A stretch of 64,000 nt of DNA, from positions 118,901,225 to 118,965,224 of the forward strand of contig NC_080683.1 in assembly GCF_030445035.2 (NCBI RefSeq), in the 5' to 3' direction. The notes below the pieces were generated by a model. That model searched no databases, had not been told where the DNA came from, and saw only the letters and a program-made list of their open reading frames with translations. This stretch comes from Dasypus novemcinctus. Lineage: Eukaryota > Chordata > Mammalia > Cingulata > Dasypodidae. This document shows, one piece after another, positions 1 through 11,966 of the stretch. Both the position numbers and the translations under genes were made by a program. Each line of letters starts with the position of its first letter. Within the stretch, counting starts at the first letter, position 1.

Positions 1-269
1 CTGATGCGCGCAAGGAGTGCTGTGCTACGCAAGGGTGTCCTCTGCGTGGGGGAGCCCCACGCGCAAGGAGTGTGCCTGTGAGGAGAGCCGCCCAGCGTGA
101 AAAGAAAGAGCAGCCTGTCCAGGAATGGCGCCGCCCACACTTCCCGTGCCGCTGACGACAACAGAAGCGGACAAAGAAATAAGACGCAGCAAATAGACAC
201 CAAGAACAGACAACCAGGGGAGGGGGGGGAATTAAATAAATAAATAAAATCTTAAAAAAAAAAAAAAAA
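1..269 (+). mobile_element. DAS-SINE, sense, cut by window start
   Basis: The body and tail of a tRNA-derived SINE are visible; the tRNA-like head lies before the window. It shows the family's alternating body motifs (GCAAGGAGTG twice), the segment ending in the GACGACAACAGAAG motif, a G-rich stretch, AAATAAATAAA, and a long A tail at about 253-269. The body matches the copies at 7998-8367 and 47391-47767, which I group as one form (GACGACAACAGAAG type). Few differences from the 47.4 kb copy suggest it is not very old. It needs L1 enzymes for movement and encodes nothing; the antisense open frame through it recurs in every copy and is not a gene. Confidence 0.9.
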
Positions 270-3200
270 TAAGACTTACGAGACGAGAAATTGAGGCCAG
301 CCAAGCAGATGTTAAAGGTTTAGAATTTAGCACACACTTGGGGTGCGTTCTCAGAGCATTTACCTTGCAAAACTAGTCCCGATTGATTTGGATGTGGCCA
401 TGTCTGAAACCACGCAACGAACCATGCCCCTGGGAGACAGGAAGTGGCAGCAGAAAGGGGGACAAGGAGGGACCAATAGTTTTGGGAAATAGTTTTGTTA
501 CGCACTTTTATTTGATAACTATAAGAAGCAGGTTGGTTTTTCCAAAAAATGAGAGGGTGTGAAATAGGCCGGATACAAGGCTCTGCCAAGAGAAAGAGAT
601 GAGCATGTTAGATTCTGCCGAACCATCCGGAGAGGCTCCGTGGAGAGGAGGGCCGAGGGCTGGGCGCTGGACCGGCCCCCCATCCACTCCCGGCCCAGCG
701 CCCACCTCGTGGGGACAGGCCCTGCTCAGGACGGGGGGCCTGCCTGGGCCTGCCTGCAGCGGTGTGGCTGGGGTCTCTGTGTGGGGTCTTGTAGCTGCAC
801 GTGCTGGGTGGTATCTTATAATTTAGAGAGCCCCTCACCTCCCTCGTCTTACTTCCCCGTGCCCAGCTTGGTGGGGCGCTTTCACCCTCTAGGGCCCTGT
901 CACATCCCTCCTTTTAGACTGGGCTCCCCAGCTCCCCGCTGGCTTCAAGGGCTGCTCTGCTGCTAATAGCTTTCTTGGCATCGCCCTGGGGGCTCCCCTG
1001 GAGCTCTCCTGCCTTCTCTTTTGCACCACCCCTCAGCTGTCCGCACTGTCACCTGCTGTCCCCTGCACCTGCTGGGGGCATTGACCACTGTGCCCGCACG
1101 TGCCCTCCTGCGCTGTGGTTCTCGTCCCAGCACTGATCTGGAGCCCTCCACCCCGGGCCCAGCCTGCTTCTGGGCGTCCCGCCAGCTCCTCCCGCACAGG
1201 CCCTCGCCCCACGTCGGGCACACGGCTGCAGCCGGGTCTCTTCCCTCCCTCCGTCCTCGCTCCCGGGGCGCCCACCCTTCACGTGGCACCCCGACGCCTC
1301 CAGAACCCGCCGCTTCTGTGGTCCCACTGCTGCTGCCGAGGTCAGGCCTAGAGGACAGCAGGGGCCCACACCTGCCCTCGGAGCGTGGCCCCACAAGCGG
1401 GAGGACGGCTGCAAGTGGAGACGGGCATGATCGGCGCCCCGAGACCCTCCACCCGCGCCCCAGCTCGCGCCACCCCACGGAGGGGCGCCGAGGCGCAGGT
1501 TCCCGCGGAGGTCCCGTGGCGCAGGGCCACCCTGTGCCCCCCGCTGCGCCGGACCCCAGGGGGTTGGAAACCACGGCGTGGCCTCAGGCCCGAACCAGAC
1601 CGCAGGACAGAGGCACACCGGGAAAGGCAGATGCTCGCTGGCGCAGCCGAGGCCGGCAGGGCCCGAGGTGCCAGGTCCTCCAGGGCGAGGAGCACCTGCG
1701 TGTGCGGGGGTGAGAGGGCGGGGCTCCCCGGCAGAGGCGGAGCTGGGCAGGAGGGACAGGCTGCCCACGTGCTCCTTGTGCCGCCCGCGCCCACGACCGT
1801 CTGGGCCCCTGGCGACTCCTCTTTTCTTGCCCGAGTTTCTCTCATCCCGAGTGTCCTCACCGTAGTCGCCCTCATGTTTGTCGGTCACTGGAGCAGCCTA
1901 ACGCTCACCCCGAGGGCCAGCCTCCTCCTTTCTGGTTCACGGGCTCTGGCCCTTAGTAGGACATTCGGGAGTCGGAGTATCTGGTCCACTCAGACCCCAT
2001 GCTCACCTAACTTTTTCACTGGCCCTGCAAAACTCCTTAAAGATCCACCATCAAATCCCCACCCACCCAGACTTAAGGAAATACTCAACTTGCACCCTGT
2101 CCTTCGGGCCTCTGTGACCTGAGGAAAGCCCGGATGCTCTTAACCGGGCTCCAGGCTCCCTCTGAAATTGCTTGGGGTGTGTGGCAATTTTCTGGGGAGA
2201 GTTTCCCTAAAATTCTCAGTATGACCTGTGGCCCCTTGAGCTTTTGCTCAGCAACCCTGGTGCATAGGGCAGCCTAGCCTGGCGGCCAAGGGCTTGCTCT
2301 GGACCCAGAAGAACTGCGCTGGCAACCCCAGTGGCCCACCTGCCAGCAGGCTGGCATTGCCAGGCCCTTCCCCTGCGCACACCTTCAGCTGCTCAGGTGT
2401 GAGATGGATACGAAGCCAACAGTTTCCACACAGGTGCGTCCTAAGCAGAGATCATACATGTGACAAGCCTGGCATCTAGCAAGTTCTTAGTGGTGGTAGG
2501 TGTGGTTTCGTTACACTTAATAAGTAGAAATGTGCTTAGTTCTTCATTGTCACACACGTTTTCAAATTCTGGATAGCCGTGTTTTCTTTTTGACAATTTT
2601 CATGTCAGAGAAGTAGGAGGCTAGAGGGAAAGGCCTGTGAATGAATATAATTTGCCGAAAATAGATTTTATTTTCTAGTGGAGCCCAGCAGAAAACGCTA
2701 TTAAATGGGCATTGGTATCTTATAAAATTTATAAATGTATAAAATGTTGATGAGCTAAATGGATCTATTTTATACTGATGAACATAATTTTGTCTCACCA
2801 TGATCATTAACAAAACTTAGACGAGTTTAAAAGTCAGCTGCTTGTAGATGAAGGAAATATTGGAACCACTGGAGATTCATTTGTCTTAATAACACACATT
2901 TAATACCTATGGATTCACCGTGGAGAAATAGCCGAGTTCATATGCATGCTTCTCTACCGCTGCTTGCACTTGATTGGAATTCCCCATTACAAGGCACTTT
3001 TTTGGCCTCTCCAGCTAACTTGCCTGGGAAAAGGTGGGATCCCCGGCACAGCCAGCCCCCGGCCAGCTTTTTGAGAATAGACGCAGCTCCAGGCAACCCC
3101 CTTTCCTGGAACTAGGAGGAGGAGATCTGCTGCGCCCCAACTGCCGAGAGGCCACACCAGTTCCTCAGCTCTCCTCGGCTCAGTTCAGACCACGGAGGAC

Positions 3201-4218
3201 TCCGACTTCCCTGGACTTTGAGAAGCGGTGGAAAGGTCGGCGGGGCGATCGTGAGCTGGCACTCGGCCCGCGTGAACCAACTGGTTCCAACAGGGAACTG
3301 ATGGGGCCCGGCAGAGGGAAAATAAACCCTCGCGATGCCCACAAGGAAGGGCCTGCGCTGTGGGTGGTTAGTCAGGTGCGTGTGAATAACCATTACCCAG
3401 GAACCGACGCCAGCAAAACAAAGCCCAGCCCAGCTCACGAATGTGAAAAATGAGTCCACGCAGCGAGGGGCAGGCTGCCTTGGGGACGGGCAAGCAGCGC
3501 CCCAGCGGTCTTCGCCCATGCACCCCGGAGTTCTTGTCCCCGCCCCCCCTGGGAGGGGCAGCACAGGTGTGGGATTTCCCAGGCCTCGTCCAGCCCAGCC
3601 CCAGTGGACGAGGTCCGAGTCGCAGGTGCACCAGCCGCAGGTGTGCCAGCAGGTGGCTGGACTCCCCGCCTGCTGAGGGACAGGCGCCCCGTGGAGTGCG
3701 GGCCATGGGGTTGTGGCCGTGACTGGGGTGTGGATGGCGCTGGCCCTGGGGCTTTGTGGAGACTCTCTGGTCTCGGAGAGCGTTCCTCACTGTCGGTGCC
3801 TCCCCTGCCCTTGGCCGAGCCCTGACTCAGGGCGAGAAGCCAGCGTCTTGCTCAGATGCAAGGCTGTTGCCCAGCAGCTCCCTGTGGCATACACCAGAAC
3901 TGATTGTGACCCTTGCCCCACTCCTCCCCTGGACGCCGTCTTGCCCGGGGCCAGCCGGGAGGGGGACGAGCTGGGCGCTCTGTGACTGTCTCGTGAGTAA
4001 ATGAGCGGCAGCTTCTTGTGAATGAATGCAGGGGCGGCTGCTCCACCTGAAGGACACCCTGCTCCTGCCCCCCATTCCCCTCTTTTTATGGAGGAGGGCA
4101 GGGAGGGTAAAGGAATTTGAAAAATTACATACATTATGGGTATTTGGATTTTATGCAGAAGAAGAGATAATCATTGTAATTTCAAATAGTTTCAGTTCTA
4201 ATGCTTGATTTCTGCTCC
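270..4218. other. Single-copy DNA, GC-rich in the first half, no gene seen
   Basis: I see no recognisable exon or young repeat. About 600-1,900 is strongly GC-rich, and about 1,140-1,780 holds many CpG dinucleotides, so overlapping open frames of 200-280 codons appear on both strands. That is expected from composition, and none resembles a protein family I know. About 2,560-2,900 is AT-rich. About 3,030-4,080 is moderately GC-rich again. The CpG-bearing part could be an eroded CpG island, but no promoter or splice structure supports it. Confidence 0.5.
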
Positions 4219-4627
4219 TTTTTTTTTTTTCAAGATTTTTATTTTTATTTCTATTTCTCCCCCCACCCCCATATTCTGCTCTATCTGTCCATTCCTGTGT
4301 GTTCTTCTGTGTCCGCTTGCATTCTTGTCACGCGGCACTGGGAAACGGTCACTTTTTTTTACTGTTGTGGCGTCATCTTGCTGCGTCAGCTCTCCGTGTG
4401 TGCGGCGCCACTCCTGGGTGGGCTGTGCTTTTTTTGTGCAGGAACAGCTCTCCTTACAGGGTGCACTCCTTGCGCATGGGGCACCCCTATGCAGAACACC
4501 CCTGTGGCACGGCACTCCTTGTGTGCATCAGCACTGCGTGTGGGCCAGCTCGCCACTTGGGTCAGGAGGCCCTGGGGATCGAACCCTTAGGCAGACGCTC
4601 TATCACTTGAGCCACAACTGCTTCTCT
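4219..4627 (-). mobile_element. DAS-SINE, antisense
   Basis: It begins with the T run complementary to the A tail (about 4219-4230), passes through the C-rich stretch and the 'CTGCGTCAGCTCTCCGTGTG' body, and ends with the tRNA-like head in reverse: a B-box-like GATCGAACCC near 4577 and the A-box region near 4600-4615. The body type (GAGCTGACGCAGCAAGATGA when read sense) groups it with the copies at 8.8, 21.0, 27.3, 49.0 and 57.7 kb. I could not find a clean target-site duplication, so it is probably older than the 21.0 kb copy. Confidence 0.88.
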
Positions 4628-4637
4628 TTTCTATAAG

Positions 4638-4735
4638 CACCTTCCACTGGGTCATCTCCTCCATCCTACAGCGTTGCCTCCTCCATCCCATTGGGTCATC
4701 TCCTCCATCCCGCTGGGTTGTTTCCTCCATTCAGG
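4638..4735. repeat. Short minisatellite, about four units of 19-25 bp
   Basis: Imperfect units built on CTGGGTCATCTCCTCCATCC follow each other directly after the SINE end. The second unit is shortened (GTTGCCTCCTCCATCC) and the last has GGGTTGTTTCCTCCATTC. It is a local tandem expansion with no coding sense. Confidence 0.7.
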
Positions 4736-6576
4736 TTTAGAGATTGGATGGGCACCTTCTGGGGATCCCAGGACCTCAAGGAGGGTGCCAAGCTCAGTGT
4801 TAAACTGAGTTTAGACGTGTGGCCTTTCTGATGCCCGCTCTAGGGAGGAAATGGAGAGGCTGCGCGTGGCTTGATCCCACACCGGCTCAGCTAGCTGGAG
4901 CTACCTCTCTGTAATCCTTATCCCTGCCTAGCTCCAAGTCATGATTGGGCACTGAGGAATGGGAGCGCAATTTAGAAGGTGGACATGAAGCAACCCCACT
5001 TTAGCCACTGAACATCCAGGTGGGATCCTGGGTCCCATGGCAAGTCACAGGTGCCGGTGCCGACCTGCCAGCTCACCTGTGGGCCACCTGGGCTGCAGCG
5101 CCCCCAGCCACTGCCGGACCCCCCCGGCTTCCCTGAGGCCCCAGCCAGGGGCCACGGTCAAGTGCGCTGGCTTCTGCAGGCCTCCTGCCTCTCTGAGGTT
5201 GGAGTGATGGAAGACAGATGCCAGCTCCAGGTTGTCCTCCTGGGTCCCAGTCCATCCTCTCGGGTTCTAGTCGGCCCTTCCTGTAGCCTACTTCTTGCCA
5301 GCTTCCTTCCTGACCACAGCTCCTGGCCCGGCACCAGACACCCTTGCCACGGTCTTGCAGGGACTCTCCCCCGTGCTCCCAGCCTCGTGGGAAGTGGGGC
5401 CCCTACAATTACCCCAGATCCCTCATCAGACCTCACGCAGGCAGGCTCGGCTTCTCTAATCCAAACCTGACTGATGCACCTTTTCTTATCCTAGGGGACT
5501 ACCCCATATCCTTCAAACAATGACCTTACAGTCCTTTATCCTGGCTTGGGGACCCACCAATCTTAGCAGGAAGAGGCATGAAGATTCTCTTCTGGAATTC
5601 ATCTAGTATTTGAGCAGAGCCTGTGAGCCTGAACTTGCTTTATGTAGCTCAAGTATTATACTTCCCACGGGATGGAGGACCTAAGATTTACAGGAAGTAC
5701 AGGCAGTCCTTTGCCCTCAAAGAGCCTGGTGGCCGAGGTCATGCATGTATGCATCAGGTGCAGCCATTGGCAGTGACTAAACACCTGCGTGGGTGAACAG
5801 GGAAGAAAAGATGAGAGCGGGTGGGATAGGGTAGGGCGAACCCTGGTTATACGTATAAGAAGTGTTTGTCAAATGAAGGTATGGGAAGTATTTTGATATT
5901 TTTATTTAAAAAAACAAATATAATAATATCAAACATGAATAGAAAATGATTTTTAAAAAATCTCCCATGCCCACAATGCCCCAGTACAGCCCACTGAACG
6001 TTCAGATACCATTCTCCACATGCATAAGCTTTTTGTGTTTTGTTTTTCCTACTTATTTCTCGTATTTTTTTTTGCATTGACCTAGACCTTGAGGAAGACT
6101 GACTACTTTTGAAGAGATTCTAAACTCCTACTCAAAAATGCCTATGTGTTCTACTTCTATTCCTGATTGGACTGTTGGGGACCCAGAGAGAGATGAGCTG
6201 TTTTGAAATCAGTCTGACAAGCCATGGCTTAGGCAGGGTGACGCCAAGGGCACGGGAAAGAAGCGAGAGCTGTTGCGGCGGGGACCAGTAGAGAAAGGGT
6301 TAGGGCCTAAACTTTGCTCGTGAATTGACATTTCTTGCTACAGGCCTTGCTTACTGGACTTGAAAATCTGAACAGCTCCTGTCCGGGTAGAATGTCCCGG
6401 GCAGATGGGAGCAGCTGCAGGCTGCAGGGAGGGGAGGAGCCACTCACACCCGCCCACCCAGAGGCCCGGGGATCTGTGGGTTTGAGTGGGAATTCGTTCA
6501 CTCCTGGGGAACATCATCTCTGCGAGTCCTTATCCACCTCGGTGCTTTTGTAAGGGCCGGCGAGGCACCACCTGCG
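4736..6576. other. Single-copy DNA, no gene seen
   Basis: The interval has mixed composition, GC-richer at 5,030-5,450 and AT-rich at about 5,880-6,080. No convincing exon, RNA gene or recognisable repeat was found. The 139-codon frame near 5,051-5,470 lies in the GC-rich part and resembles no family I know. Confidence 0.45.
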
Positions 6577-7016
6577 TTTATTTATTTTTTTAAAGATTAT
6601 TTATTTCTCACCCCGCCCCCCCTTCTGTTCTCTGTGGCCATTTGCTGTGCGCTCTTCTATGTCTGCTTGTCTTTTCTTTAGGCGGCACCGGGAACCGATC
6701 CTGGGACCTTCAGGAGTGGGAGAGAGGCTCTCAATCCCTTGTACCACCTCAGTTCCCTGGCCCGCTGCATCCCTGTTGTCTCTCCTCTGTGTCTCTTTTT
6801 GTTGCGTCATCTTGCTGTGCCGGCTCTCCACCTGGGTCTGTTTGCTGCGTGGGCCAGCACTCCTGCACGGGTCAGCACTCCGCTTGGTCCAATACTCCGC
6901 TTGGGTCAGCGCTCAGCATGGGCCAGCCCGCCTTCACCAGGAGGCCCCGGGAATTGAACCCTGGACCTCCCATATGGTAGACGGGAACCCAATCGCTGGA
7001 GCCACATCTGCTTCCC
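6577..7016 (-). mobile_element. DAS-SINE, antisense, long form with a second tRNA-like unit
   Basis: The head (minus strand) carries a B-box-like TTCAATTCCC at about 6951-6960 and an A box near 6995. Internally, about 6680-6760, a second tRNA-like unit is readable on the minus strand: GGATCGGTTCCC as a B box, with TGGTACAAGGGATTGAGAG as a plausible A box about 40 bp away. The same internal unit occurs in the copies at 11.5 and 16.1 kb, so it is a subfamily feature. The middle also repeats a CACTCCGCTTGG-type phrase (about 6885-6920). Confidence 0.85.
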
Positions 7017-7502
7017 TATTTATTTGTAAAGTGTAAGAACCCAGTAGAAACAAAACCTAACACTGACCCCCAGCCCCCTCACCTGAGAGAGATGGAGCTG
7101 CTGCAGTCGAGCTTTGCTGCAGGGGACGCAGAGACTGTCTCGCCTGCCTTCTCTCTGGCTCTCCCCCACCAAGCTGCCCCCCGACAAGAGGCCTGTGTGC
7201 TTGTAAGGAAATCCACTTGACAAATGCTAGTTTTGAAGCATGTTAGTTCACACTCGGGTCTTCTGAGGTTTGAAGTTCTAGTTTTTGAGTTGGACGCTTT
7301 GCATTTCTTTATGCTCATTCATCTCTTTGTCATCGTAATGATATGCCAACAGCAAAATCTCCTGTAGACCTTACCCCGTGCCGTAGATCAGCCCACTTAA
7401 TTGCCACAACAGCCCTACGAGCTCAGCACTACCCTATTTCATTGTTTCTAAAACACGTTTCCCTCCCTGTGCAGTTGGAACTGTCCACCTTTCGATGGCA
7501 CG
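7017..7502. other. Unique DNA with a decayed MIR at about 7,340-7,450
   Basis: Most of the interval is unclassified. About 7,340-7,450 resembles antisense MIR: 'CCCACTTAATTGCCACAACA' followed by an AGCCCTACGAGCTC-like stretch corresponds to the MIR segment around 'AATCCTCACAACAACCCTATGAGG'. It is a fragment only. Confidence 0.45.
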
Positions 7503-7917
7503 TGTCTTAGTCTCCGGAGACTGCTGTAACAAAGAATCCCACACTGGGTCCCTTAAAGCAACAGTAACTCATTCTCTCCCAGTCCCGGAGGCCAGAGCTC
7601 CAAAAGTCAATGTCAGAAGGGCCACGCCTCTTCTGAAGCTTTACGGGAGGAGCTTTCCTGGTCTCTTCCAGCTTCCGGTGGCCCCAGGGTCCCTTGGCCT
7701 GTTGTCTGCATCCTCGAGCCACTGTCCCCATCATCACATGAGCCTCTCCTCTCTGTGTGCTGGGTCTCTTCTTCTAAGGACCCAGCCATTTAAATTTAGT
7801 GCCTGTGCTACCTGGGTATGCCTCTTCTTAACTTGAAGGCAGCTGCAAAGACTCTTTCCAAGTAACGTCCCACTCAACAGGGGCACTTTTGGAGAAGACA
7901 AAATTCAATCCAGGACT
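7503..7917 (-). mobile_element. MLT1-type MaLR solo LTR, antisense
   Basis: It opens with TGTCTTAGTCTCC and CTGCTGTAACAAA, the reverse complement of the standard 3' end of MLT1 LTRs (TTTGTTATAGCAG...GACTAAGACA). It continues with the CTCCCAGTCCCGGAGGCC stretch (MLT1: ACAGTTCTGGAGGCTGG) and CACATGAGCCTCTC, and ends near AAATTCAATCCAGG, which matches the LTR 5' end (GACTGAAT). No internal retroviral sequence is attached. MaLR elements are old mammalian ERVL relatives, so this copy predates the SINEs. Confidence 0.85.
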
Positions 7918-7997
7918 CTGTGCTGGCGTTTAAGTGGCAGCACTTTCAAACTTCTTGATGGTAATGTGTGAGCAGTTTTGCTTCCATGACTCGCGTC

Positions 7998-8367
7998 CTT
8001 TTTTTTTTTTTAAAGATTTATTTATTTATTTAATCCCCCGCCCCGGTTGTCTGTTCTCTGTGTCTATTTGCTGTGTCTTGTTTCTTTGTCCGCTTCTGTT
8101 GTCGTCAGCAGCACGGGAAGTGTGGGCGGCGCCATTCCTGGGCAGGCTGCTCTTTCTTTTCATGCTGGGCGGCTCTCCTCACGGGTGCACTCCTTGCCCG
8201 TGGGGCTCCCCTACGCAGGGGACACCCCTGCGTGGCAGGGCACTCCTTGCGCGCATCAGCACTGCGCATGGGCCAGCTCCACACGGGTCAAGGAGGCCCG
8301 GGGTTTGAACTGCAGACCTCCCATGTGGTAGACGGGCGCCCTAACCACTGGGCCAAGTCTGCTTCCC
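7998..8367 (-). mobile_element. DAS-SINE, antisense
   Basis: A T run, then TAAAGATTTATTTATTTA, a C-rich stretch, and the CTTCTGTTGTCGTC body that marks the same form as the 1 bp and 47.4 kb copies. The head shows a degraded B box (GTTTGAACTGC) and an intact A-box region (CACTGGGCCAAG). Flanks GACTCGCGTCCTT (left) and GACTCGCAGTCTT (right) look like a slightly diverged target-site duplication. It sits within an old MIR (remnant at about 8,369-8,430 with AGAAACTCAGGGGCC). Confidence 0.9.
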
Positions 8368-8817
8368 AGACTCGCAGTCTTAATATCCCTGTTTTACAAG
8401 TGCAGAAACTCAGGGGCCAAGAGCCTAAGTAACCGCCTATCCAGACCCGGCGTTCTGCTTCGGTGCCGGTGCCCTTCCCACAACCAGCCTCAGCCTTCCC
8501 TGTCCCTCTCTGCGCTGCCACGGAGGGGTAGGCGCTGCAGCAGGAGCCCCCATGGTACAAACGTGGAGGCTAACGGTGATTCTGATGAGGCCTCCCTAGC
8601 ACCCAGCCTGCCCACAGCAAAGGGCTGCTCACAGCTTCTGAACAGCTTTGGCGCTCATTAATAATTCTTTGAGCTGTCAGAGTCACCCTAGCTGATTGAA
8701 AATGATGATCAGCCTTTCCAAACACTTAAATGGCCTCTTTGGATAAGCATTCATACCGTTGTTGGGATGGAATGTGTGTGTGAGAGAGAGAGAGATTGTG
8801 CCTGAATGAGGTGCCTC

Positions 8818-9237
8818 TTGAAAGTGATGTGGCTCAACTGATAGAGCATCTGCCTCCCATGCAGGAGGTCCAGTGTTCAAACCTAGGGCCTCCTGACCCA
8901 TGTGGTGAGCGGGCCCATGTGCAGTGCTGCTGCGAGCAAGGAGTGCCGTGCCACGCAGGGGCATCCCCTGTGTAGGGGAGTCTCATGTGCAAGGAGTGTG
9001 CCCGCATTGAGCCACCCCACGCAAAAAAAAGCACAGCCCACCCAGGAGTGGCACCGCACACACGGAGGGCTGACACAGCAAGACGACGCAACAAAAAAGA
9101 GACACAGATTCCTGGTGATGCCGAGAATCCAAGCAGACACAGAAGAACATACAGCAAATGGACACAGAGAGCAGACAAAGGGGGGGGGGGGCGGGGGAGA
9201 GGGAAGAGAAATAAATAATAAATCTTTAAAAAGAAAA
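8818..9237 (+). mobile_element. DAS-SINE, sense
   Basis: The head has a clear A box (GTGGCTCAACTGATAGAGC) and a B-box-like GTTCAAACC near 8876. The body follows the GAGGGCTGACACAGCAAGA type. A run of about 12 G at 9180-9191 precedes AAATAAATAATAAATCTTTAAAAAG. The GT/GA microsatellite at about 8,773-8,795 lies just upstream. It faces the 7998-8367 copy in the opposite direction, about 450 bp away. Confidence 0.9.
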
Positions 9238-11514
9238 GGGATCCCACGTACGCCCTGACACAGAGTTGTGTATTGGTCAGCATTAAAGGAACAACAAAAG
9301 ATCTAAGGCAGGTGAGCCAAAGAACGAAATTAAGACCAAAAGTAAGGTGTGAAAGACAGATGGTGACGGAGACCAAGTTTCACGGGACATGGGGATAAAC
9401 ACATAGAAAGATACTTCGGCCGTTCTCAGCATGGCATCTGAGAATTGCCAGTTCTGGCCAGCATCAAAAAGAAAAACCCACAAAAAACAAAACAAAAAAC
9501 AAAGTGGTGTAATTAATCTGGAACAGAAAGAATACCACAGATGTTTAAAACTATTTTTTTTCGACTGACTCAGTATCCTGCATATTTACAAATTGAAGGT
9601 TGCAGATTAATAGCTCCTGAGATGCTCGCCCAGTGGGCCCCGCTCCAGGCTTGTGTTTGCACTCAAGTGACATCCTTTTGGATTCAAACTATTTTCCCTA
9701 ATCGGAATATAAGAAAATACTAAAGCCTAAACCAGCTTTGTCTCCTGCTGGTCTCCCCAGTGTGTTCTGGGAAGAATTCACTCAACAAGAAGAGCAAACA
9801 GAGGCCCCCGCCCGCGGAAGTCGGCCAGCCTGTTGGTGGATGCGTCGCTGGCTGCCGCCTGGTTCCTAACACAAGAGGAACTCGTTTCCACCTGGGTTCA
9901 TTTGAATTCTGATTTTGCTGCGTGGCCCCGTCTGGATCCGCTCAACAAACTTTAAATGCTAGAGAAAAGATTATGCAAACAGGGGAGCTCCTCGCACGCT
10001 GGAGACATTTTGTTTCACAACTCTGAGGAGCTGACAAATCAGTCTTCACCGAGGGGTAAACTAAGGCACCGAGATGGTTTGCCAGTGCCCTTGCAAGTCA
10101 GAGCAAAACAAAGGCGAGCACCCTGGCCGCGCTGGCAAGTCTGCAGGTCTGTTAGGGCCACGCCCGCCTTCACCTTGGTTTTTTTCCTGCAGGGCTTGCT
10201 AAACAGGACATTTTCCTGAAAGGGCTGGGAGAGGCAGAGGCCCAGATGGCGGGGAAGCCGCCAGCCCTGCCGCACGCCACCTCACCCCGCCCCACCTGCA
10301 GCCTCCCCTTCCAGGGTGCCTGGCTGACCTCAGCTCCCTCCGCTCCACGCCCAAAAAGGGTTCCAGTGGCTTAGAGAAGTGGCGGAGGCGCGGGGACCTG
10401 CCAGCCCCGCCTGTCCTGGTTGGAGACGCCAAGCCCCACGTGGGGTCCGCACAGGCCGGGACCGTCAGCCGTTCTGCAGACCCCCGGTCGCAGGGCGTTT
10501 GTCCAAGTCTGGCCTCCCCACGAGGGCTTCCACTCCTCTGCCCTGGGGCTGGTGGGAGCAAGTCCCTCCCCTGTCTGTCTCGGAGCTCCTTTTCAGGAAC
10601 AGCGAGACTAGATTTAAGATGGTCCTGGGAAGAAAAGCAGTCGTCTCTAAAAGGTATCCGGTCTCAGTGCCACTGTAACTTACGAGGGAGTTTGGTCCAC
10701 ATTCACTCTGATTTTCCTTTTCCTCCGCATTGACTTTTAAGATGCAAAAGGTATTCTGCTGCACACGTACACACATGCAAGGAAGCAGTGCCAGGATCCT
10801 GAGAAGTCACCCGCCCTGGGACAGCACAGTGGGCGAAGAAGGCTAAGGCAGGCACAGAAGGACCTCTCCAAGTCTCCTGCCTTCAGAACCTCCGTCTGGT
10901 GGTGCCATGTACTTTCGCCGTTCCTCTCTCTCCCCTGTAATAGTCCTCACCTCCTTTATTCTTCCCCAAATCACAAGGCTAAGCCAACACTGGCAATTAT
11001 CTATAACAAACCCGCTTAGGTTATGTTTACATAACAACCAGAAATGTGTTTGGGGAGGAATGAATGATTGCACCCGGGTGTAGGCATTAATTTCTTCCTG
11101 TGAGAACCAGTTCTTCTTTAGAGAATGTTTCATCAAAATGTTTGTTCCAAACAGGTAGGCTCAGCTAGGGGAGGGGTGTTTTCCAAAGAAAAGCCTCCTG
11201 ATTGGATATGAACCAGCCTCACCCAGGGTGTCCTAAAACTGTCTTATCTTTGAACTCATTTTCTAACTCCTTTTAGACAAAAGAAGGAAACCTAAAAAAA
11301 AAAAAAAATATTGGGGCTACACCACGGTGAGGGAGATGGGCATGGACTTGTTCCAGGAATTCAGATCCTTATGACAATGAAGGGAAGGCAAAGGGGAGAA
11401 TCACTGCATTGCAAAATGTTCCAAGTTGGAGAAACGTAAAATGAATCTAATCTTCCTAATTTTACAGATGTGAGAACTGGGTACCACGCACACAGCAACG
11501 ACCTAGCATGTTTT
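9238..11514. other. Mostly unique DNA with MIR fragments
   Basis: No exon is evident. About 10,015-10,105 resembles antisense MIR (GGGGTAAACTAAGGCACCGAG then GCAAGTCAGAGC), and about 11,445-11,510 is the start of another antisense MIR (TTTTACAGATGTGAGAACTGG) cut off by the next SINE. The GC-rich part at 10,230-10,560 gives short overlapping frames without family resemblance. Confidence 0.45.
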
Positions 11515-11953
11515 TTGTTTCCTTAAAGAATTTATTTTATTTATTTTCCCCCTTTCCCCTCCTCCCACCCTACTGGTTTTGCTGTCTGTGTCCATTTGCT
11601 GTGCAACCTTCTGTATCTATTTCTCCTTTTGTCTTCTCTTCTCACTTTTTCTCCTTTAGGATTCACTGGGATTCGATCCAGGAGACTCCTGTGAGAGGTT
11701 CCCTGTCAATTGCGCCACCTTAATTCCTGGTTTCCACTGCACTTCACCTTGACTCTCCCGTTGTCTCTCTTTTGATGCATCATTGTCCTGCTGCTTGACT
11801 CACTTGCGTGGGCACTAGCTCACCATGCGGGCACTCACATGGGCACTGGCTCGCCACGCTTTCTCTTCTTTTTCACCAGGAGGCCCCAGGGATCGAACCC
11901 AGGTCCTCCTCTATAGTAGGCGGAAGCCCTATCACTTGAGCCACATCCGCTTC
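11515..11953 (-). mobile_element. DAS-SINE, antisense, long form, with target duplication
   Basis: It is flanked by CCTAGCATGTTTT (11502-11514) and CCTAGCACGTTTT (11954-11966), a 13-bp target-site duplication with one difference, as expected of L1-driven insertion. The terminal head has GATCGAACCC near 11893. A second tRNA-like unit lies inside at about 11,655-11,730; on the minus strand it reads TGGCGCAATTGACAGGG (A box) and GGATCGAATCC (B box). Its body (GGGCACTAGCTCACC repeats) is close to the 16.1 kb copy. Confidence 0.92.
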
Positions 11954-11966
11954 CCTAGCACGTTTT

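Noticed and set aside
25-213. Minus-strand open frame that recurs nearly word for word at 8,047-8,331 (plus) and 47,428-47,808 (minus)
   Set aside because: It is the antisense reading of the same DAS-SINE body in each copy. Recurrence follows the repeat, not protein selection.
963-1888. Overlapping frames of 203-279 codons on both strands
   Set aside because: GC-rich composition removes stops in all frames. No domain, start context or splice structure supports any of them.
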